From contig OZ024872.1 in NCBI GenBank assembly GCA_964017185.1, positions 46,276,188-46,340,187 of the forward strand: DNA of 64,000 nt, in the 5' to 3' direction. The stretch is from Rugalucina vietnamica (lineage: Eukaryota > Mollusca > Bivalvia > Lucinida > Lucinidae). Below are positions 33,401 to 44,625 of this stretch, piece by piece. Position 1 is the first letter of the stretch. Each line of letters opens with the position of its first letter. The position numbers and the translations under genes are program-made. The notes beneath the pieces are model-generated. The model was not told the DNA's origin. It searched no databases and worked only from the letters and a program-made list of their open reading frames with translations.

Positions 33401-36400
33401 CATGGTCATGTTGATGATACATTTTATGTTTGATGTTTGATTCTTTTGAAACCAAATCTGAATTGATCGATCCATATCTAATTTCAAAGCATGTAATTCA
33501 GACTATTTGTATTATGAAATCATACATGTAGACCTATATACTGACACATTTTGATTCTGTCAAATTTCTGATTGTATTTATGATTTTGAAATCCTCTTTC
33601 TAACAATAAATGTAAATTGTAAACGTTGTTTTATGTTTTATTCTCTTTCAGCAAACAAAAAGTTCAATTCGGACATTTTGATTTTTCTATACACTGTCCT
33701 ACACGCCATTTCTATGGGTGTTTTGCCATGGATACCTAGCATATATGGCATGGCTGTCTCCCGAGGTGTCATAGGGTACTGTTGCGGAGGTCAAGATATA
33801 GGTACATGTTAATAGTGTTCATTATCATCCCTGTAAGTACTATGAGTTTGAAAGTAAATGCTCGTACATTCACTCAGAAAGTGTATTGAACATGATATCA
33901 ACGCTAACGTCTGGCGATTTTCTTTACATAAATTTATTTCCAGTTTTGTTAATTGATTTCATAGTACATGTACGTACGATTTTCTACCGTCACTAATGAT
34001 TGTGGCGAACAAACATAAAATAATAATAACTGTCGATAATTCCCACGATATAATTATTTTGTTGCCACAATAAATACAAAGTATATAATTTACATTGTCA
34101 CAATAAAGTTAATAATTGTACTTTCCTCTATTTCTGTCCATCAGTTTCTCATATTTCGTCTTCCACCATATTCATTCTTCACTGTGTATAATTTCTTCTA
34201 TGTTTCCTGTTTCTTCTGTTTATTACAGTCCCAAATGTTCTTTATAGACTACCTTGTTACTATCTGACGTTACTAACGTCGCGACGTTACTTGATGTTAC
34301 TATTTATAAAACAATTAATGCTATGCCAAACAATTAAGTATATTACTGAAATAATGCATAAAATTATACTAAAAATAAAATCGTGGGTTTCCACGACACT
34401 CCCACCGCCAAGATTTAGTGTCTGTTTATTGCCTGCTGATGCTTTGAGTTCCATATGATATTTTCCTTTTGTCTTGTATGTAGCTTATCTCTGATGCTAT
34501 ATAATACTTCCCTGCTGTAATTGTAAATTACTTTGGTATCGTCTGGTATCAGCTGTAGTTGAATGTCACCTTGTCTGTGTACGTTTCTCTGTTGCATCAA
34601 GGCTCTCCCAGCCTTGATAATATGTACTGGCTTACTGTCTCCTGTTTTATTTTAGTTGGAATCTTTATCCTCCTGCACTTTTGAAAGATTATTCACGTTT
34701 TCTGTTTGCATATCATCGCTATTGTAAGTGACATTTTGAAAGGTTTGCTTTGTCAGTCTATCCGCCAGCTGTTTATTTATATCTATAATCATTGTTTTCA
34801 GCTCTAGCATTTCTGACTTAATTTCATTCAGCTTCTCATGCAGTACACCTTGAACATGGTTCTTCGGTTTTTCATCAGTGCTTTCTTTGCCCGCGTCAAG
34901 ACTCACAGAAAAAGATGTACATGTCTTGCTTTCTGGAAATTTCTTCGGACACAGACTTCTGTGATGATGGTTTATCTTCCCACAGAAAATACATTGTTTC
35001 TTTCGTAGACATTTAAACGCTATATGACCTTTCTTTAGACAAATATAGCAACTGTCCTTGATCCTCTGTCTTCTGTCTTCAACTGTGCTGAATGCTGTAC
35101 ACTGGTCACTGCAGTGATTCCCATTGCAATATCTACACTGTATTACATAATTGTTATAACCATTCTGAGTTTGTGTTGAGTGATGTTTTTTGGAAAAAAG
35201 ATCTTGATGCTTCTCTGATTTCCTCTGTTGATCCAGTATATCCCAAATGATCAGCTCTTTCCAAAGCACATATGTAAACATTTAATGAATGTCTCAATTT
35301 CTTAACTGACCATTTATTCTTGGCTCCTGTATGTAATTCTAGTTGTTGAAATATGTCCTCTGGGATCTTAGATTTAATTATTACTAGAAACATGTCATTG
35401 TTTGTGTCTTTCTGCAGCTCTTCCAGGCATCTAAAATGGTATTCCAGTTTATCATACATTTGACGAAGACTGCTCGTGTTGTTGAGGGCTGGGGTTATGT
35501 TAATTGAGATCCATAATATGGTGATGAACAATTGCTTGTGTATTGTGAAATCTATTTTCTAGCAATGCTTTAACAACTCCGTAATTTTCTTCAGAAATTA
35601 AGATACCTGATACAGCGTTTTTTGCTTCTCCACTAAGTCTACTTTTCAGATAACACAGTTTCTCTATTTCTGATAAATGTGCGTTCTGGTCCACTGCAAC
35701 TTGAAATAAATTCCAAAACTCTGCCCACTGTAATATTTACCATCAAACATGGACACTTCAAGGTTTGGCAGCTTAAACGCACTTCTTTGATTCTGTAGTA
35801 TATTCATTTTGTGTTTTTTTAATATCTGTCGCTGTTGCTCTAGCAGATGTGCCATTGTTAGTTCTAACTCACACATTATTACTAAAATGTTTCTTCACGC
35901 CTCGAGTTTACTGGTTCAGATCCGCTTCGCGGTATCACTTGTGGCGAACAAACATAAAATAATAATAACTGTCGATATTTCCCACGATATAATTATTTTG
36001 TTGCCACAATAAATACAAAGTACATGTATATAATTTACATTGTCACAATAAAGTTAATAATTGTACTTTCCTCTATTTCTGTTTCTCATATTTCGTCTTC
36101 CACCATATTCATTCTTCACTGTGTATAATTTCTTCTATGTTTCCTGTTTCTTCTGTTTATTACAGTCCCAACCTTGATGTCTTCCATTAAAATCCCTTAG
36201 TTACTATCTGACATTACTAACGTCGCGACGTCATGCTACTTGACGTTAATCACTCATTCTAAAATAAGGTGCAATTCCTGGCGAAAAAAAATGAAGAGAA
36301 ATAAACGTTTAGAATTACACTTTTTCGACATACCATCACTATTATGGATCATCCAGGCTTCATCCTGTAAAATTTCACCACCTTCCCGATATTCTTGCAA

Positions 36401-39400
36401 TTTCTACATTATTTTGAAACTTGATGGGTATATTCCAATTTGGTAATCAACGTGACGCACTACATATGAACTAAATGTAACCATAACACAAACTCAGCCT
36501 ATATCTCTGACTAGCAGACTTCAGTTTCTCAAATAAAGAGCAATATTAAGTAGATTAAATCAAACAATAAACGTCCTTTCATATCAACTATCGAAAAATG
36601 TTAGATAATTTGTGTATGATGCAGGCTTCTTGATTCAGAATTTTCAGTGTTGTTAACTTGCAACTATAATAACATCTGACCTGTACATCAGAATTATATA
36701 AAAACATGTAATGATAATTACATTTGTCCTACATGAGTGGCGGAGCTTATAATTACTTTTCTAAATACATCTTGTTATATGGCAGGTCTTGTTTTATTCA
36801 GCGTCACGTAAATTACTTGCAAACCGCAACATAAATTATTTTTGCAATACAGATACACAAGGGCATTAAATATTATCTGAAAGACTTTATCTGGATACGT
36901 TTACTCCAAACAGACAATCTTGTGTGATCCTATTTCATTTTTTAATATTGTTTTACTTTTTGCACAACATTCTATAAAAATGTAATATACGTGACGGAAT
37001 ACTGTAATTTACGTGACGGTAATATTTAAGTCACCTACATTATTTTTAAACTTAGATATGTTTGAGTTTTTGCTAACTTAAAATGAAGCATGGAATTTGA
37101 ACCAGTCTGCACTAGAAGTAAATCCTTCGATTAATTAACCACATAATTATTTAGTAAAACAAAACTGTTTTATATTGATAAAAATGTATATTAATCTCAG
37201 GGATGATATTTTACTGTTGGTCAGTATTTTGGAATGGACAAATGCGAATAACAAATGTAGTATTGCTATGTCTTTGATTGAAGGAGGTGTGATCCTTTTA
37301 GATTCAACTGTTTTCAACTATAACTGATAAATAGACTTAACTACCTTTGTATTTTACGTGACAAATGCGTAATTTACGTGACATTGCTTGAAAAAACACC
37401 ATATTCCGTAAACTTAACTACTGAAAAGTACATAATGGACATTAAAACATTTATTGACGCTGATTCAAAGCACAATCTTAGCTATATAATATGTCATATT
37501 GACATTTTTAAAGTAAGTACCGTCACGTAAATTACTGTCACGTTTATTACATTTTCAACTTTAGCATCCGAAAAAACCACCTTAGGGTCGTATGGTATTA
37601 ACTTTAGTTTTTGTGAGATGTATTCATCCTCCATACTTTCATATTCAGATAACGTTGTTTCAAATACCATGTTGGATTTGTAGAAAAATGATGTCACGTA
37701 TGATTACATCTTAAAAGGGACGCAATGGTTAAGCAGGGGGATTAGATATATTTGACCAAAATAGAAAAGCAAAATGAAAAATCCATATGTTATCCATATA
37801 CAGGACATATTCAACTATTTAATTGACACAATTTGGTCTGCAATAAGAGAAAGCAGTATTAAGATTTGGACAATCTTCTATAGCGTCACGTAAATTACAG
37901 AAACTCTGTGACATGCTTTTTTCGATTTTTGATGTTTGATATTTTTGTTTGTTTACAATATATAAAATAACCATTTATTTTACCAAAAGATAATGTCAAA
38001 TTAAGTAAATCGAACGATGTTGTTTCGTGTGAAAATAGAATTTGTTCATTCTATCACCTTTTGATTTTTTACATTTCAGTTTGTGACATGCCGTTTTTGG
38101 TGGGGTCATGCATTATTCACTTCTACCAGAGACCTTAAAAAACATAACCGGGTATCATACTTTATTCGGTTTAAATGGAGATAGTACCAAATTTTGAAAA
38201 TACAGCCAACCTTGATGATATATTGAACAATGTCACTCTAATTTTTATTCAACACCCCGAGACAGGGGGTGCGCTGCTTATTTTAGAATGAGTGTAATAT
38301 TTATAAAACAATTAATGGTATGCCCAACAATTAAGTATATTACTGAAATAAGGCATAAAATTTTACTATTGTATTGTCAAAATCAAACCGTGGGTTTCCA
38401 CGACAATGATCAATTTAAGTTTCACATTTAGATCGCTTGAATACACTGCTGTTTCTTTTATTCCAGAGCTTACTGCGATGTTATTTTCCGTTTGGCACGA
38501 CAAATCTGGTCCAATTGTGGTGATGTCATATTTCGTGTATGGGGTTGGTGGCATACTATCGCCCTTGGTCGCGGAGCCATTCCTGATCAAAACTCAATCA
38601 CAGACTACCAGGGCTAATTTACAAAATACCAGTACATCAGGTGCAGGATGGCAGTCGAATTGCAGTAATGGGACGGAAAGAGCTGAATTGATGGATAATG
38701 CATCAACTTCAATAAACTGTAATGCTACGTTAAAGCCGGATGTAAATTACACCAACGTGCATTTCGCGTACCTGATCGGCGCACTCCTTGCTGCATTGAC
38801 AGCCATGCCATTTATTATATTCTATTTTAAGGACAGTCAAAAAGAAGACGAACAAAACCCAGAAACTGAAAAGACAGCGAAAGTATCTGGCAAACTGCGA
38901 ATCGTGGTGGTTGCGTTAATTTCCATTGCCCACTTTGCTGGTATGGCTATAGTGGATGAATACCCTATTTTCTTAACAACATTCGGAATGCTTCAGCTGG
39001 ACTGGTCACAGACCAAGGGGTCATCAATGACTGCTGTTTATTTTGCCATGTACGCCGTCGGTAATCTTCTTGAAGTTTTCCTTTTGAGGTATATGTCATC
39101 TAGGTCATACGTTTACCTAACCTATGTTTTAGTCCTTGGGTCAATTGCACTGTTTTATGTCGGTGTCCATTGGACTATTTCACTACTTCAGACAATCCCG
39201 GTTGCTCTGATTGGTATTGCCACATCTTCCATTATGCCGACTCTGTTTACTTGGACACAAGAGTCAGTAACACCTGTGTCAGGGTTCGTAGCCTCTGTCT
39301 TGTACTTTTCTGGGTCAGTTGGAGGATTACTTAACCCGATTCTTCTTGCGTTTCTAATAGAATCTATAACACCAATGTGGCTAATCTACCTAAGTGTTGT

Positions 39401-39461
39401 CAAGGCATTGTTTTGTTTCGTTATTTGCATCATCGCTGATTTGCTGATAAAAAACTGTTAA
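27872..39461 (+). CDS. MFSD4/NaGLT1-family MFS transporter, gene C (A-type), open in all exons
   Basis: Best-preserved member. Exons 27872-28546, 29657-29792, 33652-33801 and 38467-39461 sum to 1956 bp (651 residues), with junction phases 0, 1, 1 and GT/AG at every border. Residues 1-225 are a hydrophilic acidic N-terminus, about 212-250 TM1, then TM2 (exon 2), TM3 (exon 3) and TM4-12 (exon 4). HFVYGVGGILSPLVAEPFLI and the following sequon-rich loop (NCS, NGT, NAS, NAT, NYT) match the layout of MFSD4 proteins, which are sodium/sugar-type facilitators at the plasma membrane; substrate here is inferred. The motif-A position after TM2 reads SGFGANKKFNSD and lacks the usual D-R. TM8 has LLEVFLLRY where genes A and D have LLGVF. 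The introns have been swollen by at least four insertions, giving an 11.6-kb gene for a 2-kb coding sequence. Confidence 0.85.
28679..28907 (+). mobile_element. Retroelement 3' fragment (CTTGTACC family) in gene C intron 1
   Basis: Absent from the matching intron of gene A. Contains GTGGCCACCTATTGGG and GATTGCGCCTTTTCC and ends ...CCTACTTGTACC. 5'-truncated relative to the copies at 31305 and 40585. Confidence 0.8.
28955..29573. mobile_element. TA-flanked MITE (CWGGGTGATCTAGAATATC termini) in gene C intron 1
   Basis: The left end CTGGGTGATCTAGAATATC and right end GATATTCTAGATCACCCTG are inverted repeats of 26 bp with one mismatch, flanked by TA. Gene A has the empty site (CACTATGTGTTTATTTG). 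619 bp, no coding capacity. Confidence 0.9.
30480..30905 (+). mobile_element. Fragment of the Helitron-like tandem unit
   Basis: Shares AGGTCAACATAGGTCGCC, GGCAATACATGTATATTA and TGGCCAATCAAAGCCAAAT with the units at 20.0-26.1 kb. Diverged, and lacking both element ends. Confidence 0.8.
30912..31981 (+). mobile_element. Retroelement 3' portion: C-terminal ORF plus 3' UTR ending CTTGTACC
   Basis: The frame 30912-31361 encodes about 149 residues with a basic, helix-rich segment (GYRYHKLRKTVSKFYRRHY, FYGDLVYKFKKL, KIITRYRRIGYNLNVI). It is followed by about 620 bp of non-coding DNA that is shared, with the end of the ORF, by 40585-41364. All copies stop at the same 3' base but start at different points. 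I do not recognise the family; it has no poly(A) tail. The ORF start is not the native one. Confidence 0.65.
34652..35876 (-). pseudogene. BEL/Pao gag-like ORF remnant with zinc knuckles
   Basis: Read from 35876 downward in several overlapping frames. KLPNLEVSMFDGKYYSG opens a DUF1759-like gag segment, KLCYLKSRLSGEAKNAV follows, and the C-terminal part (35281-34652) has cysteine/histidine knuckles (CRYCNGNHCSDQC, CYICLKKGHIAFKC, CIFCGKINHHHRSLC). At least three frame changes break it, so it cannot make a full gag. It ends near the polypurine tract with no pol. Confidence 0.8.
36251..38294. mobile_element. 2.0-kb TIR element inside the BEL right LTR, with a GTCACGTAAATTAC word array
   Basis: The termini CACTCATTCTAAAATAAG and CTTATTTTAGAATGAGTG are exact inverted repeats, with TAAT on both sides (36247-36250, 38295-38298). 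The intact left LTR of the same retrotransposon shows the empty site. No long frame inside. The 14-base word GTCACGTAAATTAC or its complement, with small variation, appears at 36803, 36982, 37004, 37349, 37369, 37522, 37537, 37692 and 37885. Confidence 0.88.
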
Positions 39462-39889
39462 ATATCTTGTCGGTGGTTCTGAAATTCTCAGTATGACTTA
39501 TGCTTGAAATGAAGTTGATTTTTACCGAGAGATTATGTGCTATTTCTGTCGCTAATGTTGATGTTTAATGTGTTAGAAGAGACCAGTATAGGCAGCTTTT
39601 GTGAACTGTTTTCCTGTGTATTTTTTCATTTGCCTTTTATTTTGTATGTGCCGTTGGATCTTTTTTAAATTGTCGTCATTTTCGGTTATCTACGTGGAAT
39701 GAATTTGCTTGTTTTTGCAACGAAGTAGACTTCTAGAACGATTATGCAGTATGATCAACGCTCGCTCAAGTAGATTTTATCAATACCAAAGGATTAAATT
39801 TAATCAAGAATTGACCGGTATCTGTTTGACATTCATTGATGATGAAGTAAACTTCATTGCAATCCAAATAAAATGTATGCCTTCGGCTT
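39462..39889. other. 3' flank of gene C
   Basis: Similar to the 3' flank of gene A (13481-13800), including GTGTTAGAAGAGACCAGTAT. Probably 3' UTR; a candidate AATAAA is at about 39867. Confidence 0.45.
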
Positions 39890-40172
39890 GGTGGGCTACA
39901 CCACTCTTTCTGGGTAACCCAATACTGAGCGTTGACACTTATCGCATTAAACATTACTGCGTCAAAACTGTCCAGCGTCGTAAGGTAGTCCGGGTAGCGC
40001 AGCATGTATGACGTCAACAGTCTTCTCATCTGTGGCATCACTGAGCTTCTTCTTGGCAACCGTTCAACATATCCAGGTTGGTATCTTGAAGTGCAAGTTT
40101 ACCGACTCCTAAATCAAGCAGAGCTTTAGAGAAATTCCCCGTACCACAGCCTGCATCCAAAAGATGGAGTTC
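39890..40172 (-). pseudogene. SAM-dependent methyltransferase fragment, copy 3
   Basis: Begins after an AG acceptor (bases 40174-40173) and reads LHLLDAGCGTGNFSKALLD, motif I of class I methyltransferases with the intact glycine loop, then LGVGKLALQDTNLDMLN. A one-base shift follows near 40055, after which KLSDATDEKTVDVIHAAL and FDAVMFNAISVNAQYW can be read. The N- and C-terminal pieces seen in copies 1 and 2 are missing. It has the same place and orientation relative to gene D as copy 1 has to gene A. Confidence 0.75.
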
Positions 40173-40584
40173 CTAAAATGTCACGATAAGTAGAGTGAGT
40201 TTACAGCCGACAAATTTGCCCCTTTCAACTGTTATTTAAAATGAATACGGGTACGTTCTTTCATACAGAGGTAGCTAAGTATTCTAAATCTTCAATGAGA
40301 ACGTTTGAATCGCTCGGCTGAAATGCATCATTGTCAACGCAAAGTTTGTATAAAGATGCCAGCATTCTGGCGGAACTGTTTGAACCCGAGAGGAACGTAC
40401 AGTTGAAATTAGATTGAATTTACCTTGATAACACAAGGATGACCATTTTATTGAAAGCTGGCCGAGAAATACCGAGAAGAAACAATTATTCTACTTCTAC
40501 AATTTTTATGCTTAAATATAAATTACGGCGCTGCAACATATACATCCTTTTTATCAAGAAAATATGTCCATGAAAAGTATACCC

Positions 40585-41364
40585 CCATCATAAAATCATA
40601 ACACGTTACAGACGTATAGGTTATAACTTGAATGTTATGCGACAGTCTGCATGCTTAGTTTTTAACCCAATCATGTTTGATAACTATGCTGCCTTCTTTA
40701 ATTGCACGCCGGTGGGTCGGGCGTCAGACTCTATGATAGCCCCGACTTAAAGCTATTCATTTTAGTTGGTTGGGGCCGGAGCTTCTTGTCTGTTGCTTGG
40801 CCCACCGGGGTCCATTTGGTGTTTTTCTTTTGCTCCGGAGTTAGTAGGTTATTCGGCGCCCAGGGATCTCCATCGTCGGGCAGCTTACTCAATCTGTGAG
40901 TCCTTTTTATTGATTCATCAGGATGTTTATCATGATTTATTTGTTTGTTCTTGATGATTCATTGACTAGTTAGAGATTCACCACGAGGACCGAAGAACTA
41001 ACTAAATGTTGTGAACCACTGCAGAAGCTGAGGGTGAGGTTAGGTACCTGTAAAACCGGTTTAAGCCCGCCAGTAACTTTGTGTTACTGATCGTTCCAAG
41101 TCGATACTTCTGTAGTGGTTCTTTTTGTTTTATGTCTTGGTGTTTAAAATTTTTGTGCTGTTGGCGCCTTATGTATGTTTTAATATTTTTAGTTAAGTTA
41201 AGGTAACTGAGTGGCCACCTATTGGGAAAATAGCTGCTCATTCGGCTTACGATATGTTTCATGGTATAAGTACCTGATTGTTAGTTTGGTTTTTTCCCAC
41301 CTCGTTTTTGGAGTGGGAATCTTTTTCTGATTGCGCCTTTTCCTGATCTTTGCCTACTTGTACC
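40585..41364 (+). mobile_element. Retroelement 3' portion (CTTGTACC family)
   Basis: Starts inside the ORF end (KIITRYRRIGYNLNV, reading from about 40595) and carries the whole 3' UTR to ...GCCTACTTGTACC. About 95% like 31198-31981 by eye. Confidence 0.85.
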
Positions 41365-41369
41365 CCATA

Positions 41370-41520
41370 AACCCCACTTTTATATAGTAGAAATGGAGTA
41401 TACAATGGTGTACCTATTTTGATCCAAAGCATATGTGGGTACTCGTTAGAACCGAATTACCCAGGCGGTTCTAACGCGTACAGATCTACAATCAGTGTTT
41501 TGAGCGAAATCAAGAAAAAT
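41370..41520. repeat. Degenerate copy of the CCGCCTC foldback family
   Basis: Shares CCCACTTTTATATAG, GTACCTATTTTGATCCAAA and GTGGGTACTCGTTAGAACCG with 3771-3930; the right arm is partly rebuilt (AGGCGGTTCTAACGCGTAC). Confidence 0.7.
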
Positions 41521-41633
41521 ATCAAAATGTTTCAGCCGAATTTTTTCAGTTTTGCAGCAGTAATAATCTCTGTATATTGCATAGGCGTGTTTTCACAATA
41601 AGTGTGACTTCCACTATCTGGAAGATACGTAGA

Positions 41634-41731
41634 GGATCTTACACGAGTGGTCATTTTATATGAAATTTATTAAACGAGCCTTCGGCGAGTTTAATAAATT
41701 TCATATGAAATGACCACGAGTGTAAGATTCG
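41634..41731. repeat. Foldback element, ~45-bp arms
   Basis: Arms GATCTTACACGAGTGGTCAT...AAACGAG and CGAGTTTAATAAATTTCAT...GTGTAAGATTC pair around CCTTCGG. Directly to the right another inverted pair (TTTATCATATGAC near 41733, GTCATATGATAAAG near 41912) suggests a nested or composite element. Confidence 0.8.
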
Positions 41732-41934
41732 TTTTATCATATGACTTCTAAAATAGGTTTTTATCGCTTTTAAAGTGGACATATTTCCAATGAAAATTTA
41801 CATTGTTGTTACGGACGTCGTCAATGACGTTACGTATTCCCGCAAAAGTGTTATTACACGTGTGGTCATACGATTTTTATGACATGACGTTATCCACTGG
41901 AAAACAGCGGCGTCATATGATAAAGTAGTTTATT

Positions 41935-42955
41935 AATGTGTAGGCCCGCCTCCTTTATATTCACTTGTATTGGATATAATTAAGGACTGTATATACATAA
42001 TTGAAGATTTACCTGTATAAAAAGCATTGTTTATTTTGTCAACAATGCTACATTCTTTAGCATGCTTTATCACGGGACTATTGAATATGTTGCAAATACA
42101 TGGATTTGTGTATACATGATTGTGGAATGAGTGGTCAGCTCAGAGCAAGTGAGTAATTTTTCAGTTACTTCCGGGTTGAAATCGTCGGACCCATTTTTTT
42201 TAGCTTTTTGAAAACAATATGACAGATTTTTCGATGTAGTCATTGACTTCAATCATATAAGAACCTGAAACAAAGGGCATGTCATTTTTCAGCAAACAGT
42301 AAGCGCACACGATCCGCCCCAAGTTACCCACTTTCAGAATTTTCCAGAAAAGCATGTTTACAATAACTTTTCCCAGAGAAATACATTTCCATGACCCCAA
42401 AATAACTTTTAATTTGTCAGATTATGTATCCTAGACATTTAGGCTTTGCATAATTTTTATTCAAATGCATTACATTTTCCAGGAAATGGGTCCCACGAAA
42501 ACCAGTTACATTTCCAATTTTACACCAAGCTATTTAAAATTTTAAAATAATAACTATATTGACTCATTCCTAGTATCAGTGACGTCTATTAGCAATAAAT
42601 ACACATCATCATTTGATTAACAGTTTCAAGAAAACAGTAGATTTCTGTTTTACATACCCCACCCACTCATGTCAATATTGATAAATCCTTAATGTAACAC
42701 AGACTTCAACGGAATAAAACATTGCATTATTTTAGAATGTATCAATTATTTATGTCTTCAACATAAATATTTGACACCAGAATCAGGGACATGGACGGTT
42801 AAGACATTGAAACAATAAAATAATACAGTCTATCCAAAGCACAAAGAGCCTGGGTTAGCTCGCGTGTATATGAGAATACACTTGAAACAGCTGTTGATGT
42901 AAAATTTGCATCGGTCCTGGAAGATGATGAGTTGCAAGTGCAATATTAGGACAAC
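41935..42955. other. Intergenic; nothing recognised
   Basis: AT-rich, with short frames only. No paralogous match to the other transporter loci was seen. Confidence 0.4.
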
Positions 42956-42960
42956 TCTTA

Positions 42961-44197
42961 TGTTACGTCTACACTGGACCACGTTCTCACTACGTCCTTA
43001 CCACGTTCTAAAAATTCAAGAACGCGACGAGGACGGGGTCAAAATGAAGCAATTTCGGATTTCTAAGTTCCCACTACGTCCTTACTACGTCCCCGCCACG
43101 TTCTTATTACGTCCGCACCACGTCCTTACTACGTCCTTCACGTTTCCACTACGTCCTCAATACGCGCTCACCAAGTTCATCCCGTTTCCACTACGTCCTT
43201 GCTACGTCCTCACAAAGACCAAGCAGTTCATACCACGCGCGAACTACGTTTCCAGTACGTTCTAACTGTAAATATATTAATCAGTCGTGTATTAAGGGTC
43301 AGATAAGTTGCGAAACAGCTTGAAATTGCAGTAAGAAAATGACGGGCGGACAACATTTCCGGTGGTATTCGCATGAAATTGAAGAATGCCTCTATCCTCA
43401 ACTCCGCTAGTAGTCGGTCGTAATGCCCATACTAAAGTCTCCTTTCAGCTGATAGCCAAGGGCGCACCCAACAAGATCTTGCCCTTCTATTCCTCCTCCT
43501 GTGAAATAGCACAAGTGCAGCCTGTGCACCAAGTAAGGCATGATGTCCTTGAAGGAGAGCAAGTTACAAGAGTACTTCTCTGTTCATGTTTCGATTTCGA
43601 TATGATTTAAATAAAAGCGAAAGCAATTGCTTGAGGGTACGGGACAATTAAAATAAAATTAATAAAACGTGGAGGACGTAGTTCGAACCTGGTGTGAACG
43701 TGATAAGAACCTACTAAGAACGTGTTAGGAACCGCTAGGACGTGATAAGAACGCAGTACAGTCTTCTAGGACGCGGTAAGGACGTACAAGAAGCGTGGTA
43801 TGGTCTTGTCGAGAACTTGATGGACGTAGCGAGGACGTAGCGAGGACGTAGTAGAAGCGTAGCGAGGTCTTGATGGTCTGCAACAAATTTGCATCGCGTC
43901 CACGAAGACTGCACTACGTTTGCGCTACGTTCTTTCTACGTCCTACAAGTTCCTACTACGTCCCTACCACGTCCTTACTACGTCCTTACTGCGTTCTAAT
44001 TCCACCCCGTCCTCACCACGTTTCTTTTGAGCATGTTCAAAATTTGACCAAGACCTCCGCGTCCATCAAGACCTCACTACGTCCTTACTACGTTCCTACC
44101 ACGTTCTACAAGACCGTACCACGTCCTCACTACGTCCTTAACTTTTTTAGGACGTACTAAGGACGTAGTGAGAACGTGGCCCGGTGTAGACGTAACA
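42961..44197. mobile_element. TIR element made of CTACGTCC/ACGTTCT arrays
   Basis: The ends TGTTACGTCTACACTGGACC and GGCCCGGTGTAGACGTAACA are inverted repeats of about 40 bp with TTA on both sides (42958-42960, 44198-44200). From 42961 to about 43262 and about 43900 to 44145, 8-12-base words around TACGTCC, CACGTCC and ACGTTCT recur tens of times; from about 43668 to 43870 the same words run inverted. The middle (43270-43660) is ordinary sequence. Frames reading LRPYYV-like repeats are artefacts of the array. Confidence 0.85.
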
Positions 44198-44394
44198 TTA
44201 AGATATGCAGTTCCTTGCTAAACTAACCTCGTGGTTACCGAACCTGAACAAAAAAGTTAATCATGATTTTAGCGTAGGCGGACAGATGTGGCGCAAATGA
44301 GGCATGTTCGACTTGCTTTTTAGTCAGTTGACACGGAAAATAGCTTAAATGTCCGCCTACCATAAGTCCGTTATTTTGAATGAAAAAGAATTAA

Positions 44395-44625
44395 ACATCC
44401 GAGGAGCAGTGGAACCACTGACTTAACCTTAAGTCAACCGTGGGGTCGCAGGTTCGATCCTGGGTTTCGCCAGTCCTTTGTGTGAGACTATAAATCGAGG
44501 TCCCTTGACAATTTTCCAGGACAAACTGCTGATAAGGACAAGCTGTGGTTAGGCTGGCGACTATGACAGACTAATGTCTTAAGTCCTTAAGTCTTAAGTT
44601 CCTAGGCTTCAGGCCTGACTTACGG
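44395..44625 (+). mobile_element. tRNA-derived SINE (plus orientation)
   Basis: Head with CCGAGGAGCAGTGGAACC and a good B box (GGTTCGATCCTGG, about 44451), followed by a non-tRNA body (GACAATTTTCCAGGAC). The acceptor arms do not pair, so not a tRNA gene. Confidence 0.6.

Larger units (their letters stand above)
34001..38405 (-). mobile_element. BEL/Pao-type LTR retrotransposon, gag-only, in gene C intron 3
   Basis: Left LTR 34001-34398 and right LTR 35940-36250 plus 38299-38405 (split by another transposon) both run TGTGGCGAAC...CCACGACA. ATGAT flanks both outer ends (33996-34000, 38406-38410); gene A has one copy (CACTAATGATCGATTT). Coding is on the minus strand. A purine-rich tract (GGCGGTGGGAG on the minus strand) abuts the left LTR, as expected for the polypurine tract. 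Only gag-like sequence is present; protease, RT and integrase are absent. Confidence 0.88.

Noticed and set aside
35880..35939. tRNA primer-binding site next to the BEL right LTR
   Set aside because: The bases inside the LTR on the coding strand (AGTGATACCGCG) do not begin with the usual TGG complement of a tRNA 3' end, so no primer could be named.
42906..44160. Proteins with LRPYYV/LRPHHV repeats
   Set aside because: They are translations of the ACGT-word array in a transposon; the frame is not kept across the element and the words run in both orientations.
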